A DNA stretch of 10,205 nt, taken from Candidatus Pacearchaeota archaeon (GTDB taxonomy: Archaea; Nanoarchaeota; Nanoarchaeia; Pacearchaeales; GW2011-AR1). The notes under the pieces were generated by a model, which was not told where the DNA came from, searched no databases, and saw only the letters and a program-made list of their open reading frames with translations. The stretch's first letter is position 1; each line of letters opens with the position of its first letter. This document shows positions 5,109-10,205 of the stretch, piece by piece. Location: positions 1 to 10,205 of the forward strand of contig NZER01000449.1 in NCBI GenBank assembly GCA_002690445.1. The letters run 5' to 3'. The translations under genes were made by a program, and so were the position numbers.

Positions 5109-6261
5109 ATCAGACATTAAGCTAGACTACAAGGACGTACTCATGCGCCCGAAGCGTTCGACCTTGACTTCACGAAAGGAAGTTGACTTGGTTCGTGAGT
5201 TTACTTTTCCTAACGCTGGCGGCGAAGGCGCAGACCCAAAGGCTTATGGATGGAAAGGCGTTCCCATTGTCGCGGCAAACATGGATACAGTTGGAACTTT
5301 CGAGATGGCAAAGGCCCTTGCTCAACACCGTATGCTCACTTGCGTCAGTAAGCATTATGATGGAGACGTTTGGGCGCATAAACTAAATGGCTATGGAATT
5401 TGGAAAAACAGAGAACAACGGCTTGCTAATGAAAAAGACTGGAAGTATGACCGCGACTCCGATAATTGGCAGAATAGAATTTATGAACATATTTCTCCTT
5501 CTATTGGTATCAAGTATGACCCAAACAAAACGGATGATATAGATTACCTTAATAATATTACATGGAATTTTTATCACACTAGGTTTGTTTGCATTGATGC
5601 GGCTAACGGGTACACAGCAAGGTTTTGCGATTTTATTAAACGAGTCAGGGAAGAACATCCAGCACTGATTATCATTGCTGGTAATGTCGTCACTGGCGAA
5701 ATGACAGAGGAGATTATATTAAGTGGAGCAGACATCGTTAAGGTTGGTATTGGAAGTGGTTCTGTATGTACTACTCGTGTTCAGACTGGTGTTGGTTATC
5801 CCCAATTTAGCGCGGTGGTTGAATGTGCCGACGCCGCTCATGGCGTTGGGGGGTATATTATGGCTGATGGCGGTTGCACCTGTGCTGGAGATGTTGCCAA
5901 AGCTTTTGGTGGCGGCGCTGATTTTGTCATGCTTGGCGGCATGCTGGCTGGACATACAGAGTGTGAAGGACAAGAAGAAGAAATAGATGGCAAAAAGTAT
6001 AAGACCTTCTATGGGATGAGTTCTGAGACGGCGATGAAAAAGCATAACGGGGGCGTTGCAAGCTACCGCTCTTCCGAGGGTAAAACAGTTAGGGTAGAAC
6101 ACCGTGGATTGGTTAAAAAGACGTTAGAGAGCATCCTCGGAGGCTTACGGTCCACCTGTACATACATAGGAGCTAGGAGACTGAAAGATATGCCCAAGTG
6201 TGCGACGTTCGTCAGGGTTAGTCAGCAGTCCAATGAAGTATTTGGTAAAAATTCCCAATGA
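5098..6261 (+). CDS. guaC: GMP reductase (IMPDH/GMPR family)
   Basis: 387 residues. GMP reductase turns GMP plus NADPH into IMP and ammonia in purine salvage. Seen: N-terminal [24 protein letters not shown] (59-68), CIDAANGY (165-172), [12 protein letters not shown], the catalytic loop [11 protein letters not shown] with Cys224, [15 protein letters not shown] (257-271), [11 protein letters not shown], and the GMPR-type [12 protein letters not shown] and GGLRSTCTY. These point to GMP reductase and not IMP dehydrogenase; there is no CBS domain. It is about 40 residues longer than the usual 347, mainly from an insertion around residues 90-150 and a longer loop near 40-50. The gene uses many T-ending codons and looks less like its neighbours, which may mark later acquisition. 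It overlaps both neighbours (11 bases, and ATGA). Confidence 0.95.
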   Translation: MRIESDIKLDYKDVLMRPKRSTLTSRKEVDLVREFTFPNAGGEGADPKAYGWKGVPIVAANMDTVGTFEMAKALAQHRMLTCVSKHYDGDVWAHKLNGYGIWKNREQRLANEKDWKYDRDSDNWQNRIYEHISPSIGIKYDPNKTDDIDYLNNITWNFYHTRFVCIDAANGYTARFCDFIKRVREEHPALIIIAGNVVTGEMTEEIILSGADIVKVGIGSGSVCTTRVQTGVGYPQFSAVVECADAAHGVGGYIMADGGCTCAGDVAKAFGGGADFVMLGGMLAGHTECEGQEEEIDGKKYKTFYGMSSETAMKKHNGGVASYRSSEGKTVRVEHRGLVKKTLESILGGLRSTCTYIGARRLKDMPKCATFVRVSQQSNEVFGKNSQ

Positions 6262-6962
6262 ATAAATTAAACTTAAAAGACGTTACAGCCTTTTGCATAG
6301 ATGATATATCTCCATCTAAGGCTCATGAGGTACTTAGCGACGCATCTCAGAAAATAAACTTCGGAGCAGTAAAGTTATTTACCTCTCATGATGAGCCTTG
6401 GGCGACAGACAAGCTAGAACGCCCGATTAATAGCCTATACGACTATAGCCTTTTTGCGATTAACGAGCTTAAAAATCACATTGATACAGAATTTGCCCTG
6501 TGCATACAGAGAGACGGGTATCCGGTTAATATCTCAGCTTGGACAGATAGATTTTTGGAATTTGATTACATTGGTGCTCCTTGGTTTTGGGTGCCAGCCT
6601 ATCTTAGGGATAAGACTTGCTCTGTCGGTCGCTGCGTAGGAAACGGCGGCTTTAGCATTAGGTCAAAAAAAATAATGGAAGCGGCAGCAAAATATGACTT
6701 CGCTGGTAGATGGAAAGAGCTAAGAGAGCTTGACAAGGAAGCACCAGATAAGGATATTCTAAATGAAGATGTTTTTATATGCAGAGAAATAGCGTCCGAA
6801 CTCGAAGCAGAGGGTATTCAATTTGCTCCAGTTGAGTTGGCCGCGTTTTTTTCTATAGAGAATATGATGTATACGGGGCAATTTGGTTTTCACGGATTTA
6901 ACACTTATGATCTTAATCAAAAGATAGGAATTTTTAAGGATGCGAAACAAAATAATAAATGA
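6258..6962 (+). CDS. DUF5672-like protein, probable glycosyltransferase-like fold
   Basis: 234 residues. Seen: N-terminal [17 protein letters not shown], then [11 protein letters not shown] (about 80-90), [10 protein letters not shown] (about 95-104), [11 protein letters not shown] (about 122-132), NEDVFICR (about 169-176), and late FFSIEN and FGFHGF. The DYIGAPW, GNGGFS-RS, EDVF, FGFHG series is the pattern of DUF5672 proteins found in glycan clusters and viruses, thought to be glycosyltransferase-like. Acceptor and donor are unknown. The start is in ATGA overlap with guaC. It adds to the glycan theme with GT17 and the RfaE2-like gene. Confidence 0.75.
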   Translation: MNKLNLKDVTAFCIDDISPSKAHEVLSDASQKINFGAVKLFTSHDEPWATDKLERPINSLYDYSLFAINELKNHIDTEFALCIQRDGYPVNISAWTDRFLEFDYIGAPWFWVPAYLRDKTCSVGRCVGNGGFSIRSKKIMEAAAKYDFAGRWKELRELDKEAPDKDILNEDVFICREIASELEAEGIQFAPVELAAFFSIENMMYTGQFGFHGFNTYDLNQKIGIFKDAKQNNK

Positions 6963-7428
6963 AGATGGAGTTAAAAAGCTGCAGCATCGAATAACTGGCA
7001 ATCGCCAAGACCGGCAGTGGAAACTCGTAGCGACAAATGGCTGCTTTGATGTGGTCCATCGCGGACACGTAGAGTATCTAAGACAAGCGAAGGAACTTGG
7101 AGACATCTTACTAGTCGGCCTGAACTCAGATGAATCGATTAAGCTACTGAAGGGAGAGAACAGGCCTATAAACGATCAAGAGGACAGAGCCGTAGTATTG
7201 TCAGCCTTCGAATTTGTAGATTATATTTATATTTTTAACGAAAAGAGGGCCTCGAATTTTTTAAAACTTGCTAGGCCCGATGTCTATTGCAAAGCGGGAG
7301 ACTATTCGCTCGAAACGCTGGACGAGTCAGAAAAATGTATGCTAAATTTATGTGGTACGGAAGTCGTTTTTTTACCACTAGTCGAAGGAAGGTCTTCGAC
7401 GAAAACTATCGAAAGGCTCAGTACATGA
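6940..7428 (+). CDS. rfaE2: RfaE2-like nucleotidyltransferase (heptose 1-phosphate adenylyltransferase type)
   Basis: 162 residues. Seen: TNGCFDVVHRGHVEYL with the HxGH nucleotide motif (H40-H43), GDILLVGLNSDESIKLLKG, RPINDQEDRAVVLSAF, PDVYCKAGDY, and C-terminal GRSSTKTIERL (the S-S/T-T-x-I type motif). This is the cytidylyltransferase-like fold of the RfaE/HldE second domain, which in bacteria makes ADP-heptose from heptose 1-phosphate and ATP for lipopolysaccharide. No kinase domain is present, so it is a stand-alone domain. The phage substrate may differ. AGGA at 6926-6929 lies about ten bases before ATG 6940. It overlaps the previous gene by 23 bases and the sigma gene by ATGA. Confidence 0.85.
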   Translation: MRNKIINEDGVKKLQHRITGNRQDRQWKLVATNGCFDVVHRGHVEYLRQAKELGDILLVGLNSDESIKLLKGENRPINDQEDRAVVLSAFEFVDYIYIFNEKRASNFLKLARPDVYCKAGDYSLETLDESEKCMLNLCGTEVVFLPLVEGRSSTKTIERLST

Positions 7429-8315
7429 AAATTAAATATAGAGATGACACGTTTGAAGACTCATTAAAAATATACATGAAAGAAGCTGGCGAAAGCCCAC
7501 TTCTTAGTAGAGAAGAAGAGACTGACCTAATAAAAACAGCGCGTAAATGGACAGACAATCCCCGAGCAGGACAAGGTACTAGAAAAAAAGGCGAAGCAGC
7601 TAGAAATAAATTAATTAAATCTAATTTAAGACTCGTTATTAAAATAGCTAAGGATTACAGAAACCTAGGACTAGACTTTAGTGACTTAATTTCGGAAGGT
7701 AATATTGGATTAATGCAGGGGGTAGACAAATTTAAGTTAGGCAAGGGAGCCAAGCTATCTTACTACGTTTCGTTTTGGATAAAACAATCAATCCGAAGGG
7801 CGATAAGTAACAAGGGTAGAACAATACGTCTTCCGGTAGCCATCGTTGACTTAAAAATGAAGGTCGGAAAATTCATTGACAAATTTAGCTCAGAAAACTT
7901 TAGACATCCTACTGACGAAGAGATATCTGAAGGCCTAGAGATAAGCGTGGACAAAGTGAGAAAGATGTCCCGAGTGAATCTTCAATCCAAATCGTTAAAT
8001 GAGAAACTCAATAACGAAACGGAAGCTGAAATGGGAGATTTAGTCGAAAATAATGAATCAGAAAATCCGTTCTTAAGTACTCTGTGCGAAAACGACAGGG
8101 ACGTATTGCACAGCCTAGTCAAGCGACTAGACATCAGACAGCAGTATATAATAAAGCACAGGTTCGGGCTAGGAGACGTAGAGCAGCAAACCTTAGAGAT
8201 GATAGGTAAAAAGTTTTCCCTGACTAGGGAGAGGATAAGGCAGCTTGAGGTTATCGCTCTAGATAACTTGAAAGAAATGTACAAAAAAATCAACTGTACA
8301 AGCTACAGAAGATAG
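7425..8315 (+). CDS. RNA polymerase sigma-70 family factor, primary-like architecture
   Basis: 296 residues. Seen in order: region 1.2-like DSLKIYMKEAGESPLLSREE (about 10-29); region 2 with NLRLVIKIAKDYRN, DLISEGNIGLMQGVDKF and the -10-reading SYYVSFWIKQSIRRAI; region 3 with HPTDEEISEGLEIS and a stretch after it; and region 4 with LDIRQQYIIKHRFGL and the HTH TLEMIGKKFSLTRERIRQLE for the -35 box. This is close to group 1 to 3 sigma factors in plan, without the long 1.1 region. ATG 7425 was chosen (ATGA overlap, AAGG at 7412-7415); the frame is open upstream inside the previous gene. It could direct host RNA polymerase to phage promoters. The promoters seen in this window have ordinary -35/-10 boxes, so it may compete for or share them; this is inference. 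Confidence 0.95.
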   Translation: MKIKYRDDTFEDSLKIYMKEAGESPLLSREEETDLIKTARKWTDNPRAGQGTRKKGEAARNKLIKSNLRLVIKIAKDYRNLGLDFSDLISEGNIGLMQGVDKFKLGKGAKLSYYVSFWIKQSIRRAISNKGRTIRLPVAIVDLKMKVGKFIDKFSSENFRHPTDEEISEGLEISVDKVRKMSRVNLQSKSLNEKLNNETEAEMGDLVENNESENPFLSTLCENDRDVLHSLVKRLDIRQQYIIKHRFGLGDVEQQTLEMIGKKFSLTRERIRQLEVIALDNLKEMYKKINCTSYRR

Positions 8316-8328
8316 GTTACATTATGGT

Positions 8329-8469
8329 ATGTTACCAGATTGGCTGCACAAATATGAGAGAAAACTAGACTCTTGTAATCACCTAATGGAACTAGGTAGA
8401 ACCTGCTTGGCCCTTTGTACCTTAATATTACAGGTAGTTATTCTATTAAAATTATTTAATGTTATTTAA
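8329..8469 (+). CDS. Possible 46-residue membrane peptide
   Basis: A short open frame that fills the only gap between the sigma gene and the metallopeptidase. The first half is polar with MLPDWLHKYERK. Residues about 26-45 are a hydrophobic run (leucine, isoleucine, valine, cysteine) able to span a membrane once. It overlaps the next gene by eleven bases, like its neighbours. No clear ribosome binding site is seen, and the start lies in a small hairpin (8325-8329/8333-8337). The call rests on position and composition only. Confidence 0.4.
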   Translation: MLPDWLHKYERKLDSCNHLMELGRTCLALCTLILQVVILLKLFNVI

Positions 8470-8794
8470 AAATGCGCAAGGAGTAGAATATGAAGTAATC
8501 TTCCGTAAGCCCGACAAACGGACGTGGGGAGAAGACTGCGATGGTGTATGTTTTTATCCTAATGATAATGAAAATAAATCTAAAATTTACATTAACCCGT
8601 ATCGAACAAATCAAACTCAATTAAATACTATTATCCATGAAGTCGCCCACGCCTTCTTTTGGGACAAGAAAGAATATGAGATTAAAAAATACGCCGACAC
8701 GATGAGTCGACTTCTTTATAATAAACTTAAGTGGAGGAAAATAGGTCCCGGTTGGGGGAGCAAGAAAAAGGTTGAAAAAAATATGGGCTCGTGA
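8459..8794 (+). CDS. Small HExxH zinc metallopeptidase-like protein
   Basis: 111 residues. Seen: IIHEVAHAFFWD with HEVAH at 60-64, the zinc-binding and catalytic HExxH of zincins, preceded by IYINPYRTNQTQLNTI, a layout common in short phage and plasmid peptidase-like proteins. Glu72 or Glu74 or the Asp of YAD (80) could be the third ligand. It is much shorter than typical peptidases, so it is a minimal domain; substrate and even activity are unknown. The basic tail (about 89-108) may bind nucleic acid. No obvious ribosome binding site lies before ATG 8459. The stop overlaps a GTG of the next frame. Confidence 0.72.
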   Translation: MLFKNAQGVEYEVIFRKPDKRTWGEDCDGVCFYPNDNENKSKIYINPYRTNQTQLNTIIHEVAHAFFWDKKEYEIKKYADTMSRLLYNKLKWRKIGPGWGSKKKVEKNMGS

Positions 8795-10205
8795 TAACAT
8801 TAATAGGGAAGGTGCGGGATTCTGTAAAGACAGTGTTAAAAAGCTTATGGAAAGCACAGCCAAATAATTATCACTTTATGAGAATGGAAGGTAAAAATTA
8901 CATCAACGGAAAATGGTCTGATAAACCAGATTCATACGATAACATTAACCCTGCTACGGGTAGGTCTTTGGGGAAGTTTCCCCGAAGCGGCCCAATGGAG
9001 GTAGAAATGGCCGTGGAGGTCGCGCGCAGGACTTTTCACAAGTGGAGAAAGGTGAGCCGTTTTGTTCGTTCTGACTATATGTATAAAGTCGCTCAGATAA
9101 TCGAGCGGAGGAGAGAAGAGCTCGCGACGGTCATTTCCTTGGAAACGGGAAAAAACTACAACGAATCAATTGCAGAAGTAAACGAAGCGTTACATATGGC
9201 CCAGTTTGCCTTTGGTTCGGGCAGATATTCGCACGGTGAGGCGGTTGCGTCAGAAATAGAAGATAAAGATTCCTATATGCTTCGCAAGCCAAAAGGTGTA
9301 ATATCTATTATATCACCGTTTAATTTCCCGTTAGCTATCGGAGCCTATTGGTGTGCTGCGCCAGCCATCGTGGAAGGTAATACGGTTGTAATTAAACCAA
9401 GCGAAGATGCACCGATGTCAACACAACTGGCTGTGGAGATTTATGAGGAAGCTGGGCTCCCTCATGGTGTCATTAATTTGGTTCATGGTGATGGTCTCGC
9501 TGGTAATCTTCTGGCTCATGCTGATGTGGATCATATTTGTTTTACTGGCTCTGCCGAGGTTGGTCAACATATCCGGAAAGTAGCGGCCGAAAGCTGGCAT
9601 AAGACTACCTCTTGCGAAATGGGCAGTAAATCGGCCTGTATAATCTTTGATGATGTAGAGCTAGATTTAGCAGTTGAGGCTGCAGTTGCTAGTGCATTTA
9701 AGCTATCCGGACAAAGGTGCGTTTCTTCTGGGCGGATGATAGTCCAAAGAAGTATGCTGAATGGATTTATCGCGAAGTTCGTTGAAAAAGCTTCCGAACT
9801 CAAAACGGGAAATCCGTTCAAGGCTGTTGTGGGTAGCACGGGAACTCCAGACGCTATTGGTTGGGTAGATCACGTTCCAGACGAAAAGGTATGTTACGGT
9901 CCGCTTATTAATGAACAGGCATACGCCAAGGTTAGTAAGTATAATAAGATGGTAATGGATGATGGGGATGCGGAAGTTCTACTAGAAGGTTCGCGGTTAC
10001 GTTCTGGTTGGGCAGCAGAGGGAGACGGATATTTTATGTCTCCCATGGTTTATAAAACAGAATGGAGGGGTATCGAAGCGCCTTACCTCAGGGAAGAGGT
10101 CTTCGGCCCACACGTAGCGATTATACCATTTGATACTTTAGAAGATGCTATTAATATATACAATGATACTGATTACGGTCTTGCGGTGGGCGTGCTTACG
10201 AATGA
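8791..10205 (+). CDS. Aldehyde dehydrogenase family protein, 3' end beyond the window
   Basis: About 471 residues are visible and the frame runs off the right edge. ALDH enzymes oxidise aldehydes to acids with NAD(P). Numbered from GTG 8791: SPFNFP with Asn178, IKPSE, the cofactor motif FTGSAEVGQ (251-259), catalytic Glu276 in CEMGSKSA, catalytic Cys310 in GQRCVSSGRM, and REEVFGPHVAIIPF near 434-447. All key residues are present. A stretch around 341-368 is longer than usual. The substrate cannot be assigned. Start: GTG 8791 makes a four-base GTGA overlap like other joints here, but it gives a 29-residue extension before ATG 8878, where family similarity (NYINGKW) begins; ATG 8878 or 8884 is a fair alternative. 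Confidence 0.93.
   Translation, partial: MITLIGKVRDSVKTVLKSLWKAQPNNYHFMRMEGKNYINGKWSDKPDSYDNINPATGRSLGKFPRSGPMEVEMAVEVARRTFHKWRKVSRFVRSDYMYKVAQIIERRREELATVISLETGKNYNESIAEVNEALHMAQFAFGSGRYSHGEAVASEIEDKDSYMLRKPKGVISIISPFNFPLAIGAYWCAAPAIVEGNTVVIKPSEDAPMSTQLAVEIYEEAGLPHGVINLVHGDGLAGNLLAHADVDHICFTGSAEVGQHIRKVAAESWHKTTSCEMGSKSACIIFDDVELDLAVEAAVASAFKLSGQRCVSSGRMIVQRSMLNGFIAKFVEKASELKTGNPFKAVVGSTGTPDAIGWVDHVPDEKVCYGPLINEQAYAKVSKYNKMVMDDGDAEVLLEGSRLRSGWAAEGDGYFMSPMVYKTEWRGIEAPYLREEVFGPHVAIIPFDTLEDAINIYNDTDYGLAVGVLTN

Noticed and set aside
5388..5396. Nine-base complementarity between RNA unit 2 (403-411) and guaC
   Set aside because: A nine-base match is too short to mean targeting in 10 kb searched on both strands, and the match stops inside the variable segment.
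1280..9839. Minus-strand open frames inside the larger genes
   Set aside because: They are antisense shadows of clear + strand genes, without family motifs or ribosome binding sites.

Overview
The window is a dense, one-directional gene cassette of about 10.2 kb. All 13 credible protein genes lie on the + strand, most overlap the next by 1 to 23 bases, and many are small proteins of unknown function beside single enzymes (GT17 glycosyltransferase, DUF5672 protein, heptose-nucleotidyltransferase-like protein, GMP reductase, sigma-70 factor, mini zinc peptidase, aldehyde dehydrogenase). This mix fits a large or 'huge' tailed bacteriophage of Bacteria better than a bacterial chromosome. No structural phage gene is present, so this is an inference. 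Promoters look like ordinary bacterial sigma-70 -35/-10 boxes and terminators are intrinsic hairpins.

Bases 1-616 hold an array of small RNA genes. Two near-identical units of about 208 bp (RNAs about 60-231 and 268-445) each have their own TTGACT-17-TATTCT promoter and their own GTAA-loop terminator. The terminator of another unit is cut by the left edge. A third, diverged unit (promoter 457-485) has no terminator and runs on as the 5' leader of the next gene. That gene (617-2005) encodes a compact TnpB/Cas12-like protein with RuvC motifs and a four-cysteine zinc finger. A fourth RNA copy (about 2015-2129) lies directly after its stop codon and ends in a strong terminator.

The central observation is that the six RNA domains seen (two each in units 1 and 2, one each in units 3 and 4) share one fold although their paired sequences differ. 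A short hairpin P1 has a loop that pairs downstream (PK1). Next comes a conserved UUAAGAYUGG-like joiner, then a second hairpin P2, whose loop also pairs further downstream (PK2). PK1 pairing is kept through different sequences in every domain type, which is strong covariation. I know no named RNA family with this layout. Its repeated linkage to a TnpB/Cas12-like protein suggests a phage RNA-protein system, perhaps RNA-guided, though no free guide-sized 3' tail is evident.

From 2156 onward a long operon-like run begins: class I methyltransferase, unknown protein, GT17 glycosyltransferase, an 'MGMFDY'-type unknown, two small unknowns, GMP reductase, DUF5672 protein, RfaE2-like adenylyltransferase, full sigma-70 factor, tiny membrane peptide, HEVAH mini-metallopeptidase, and an aldehyde dehydrogenase cut by the right edge. 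The glycan genes could modify surface sugars of virion or host, GMP reductase could shift purine pools, and the sigma factor could redirect host RNA polymerase. These roles are inferred from families only.
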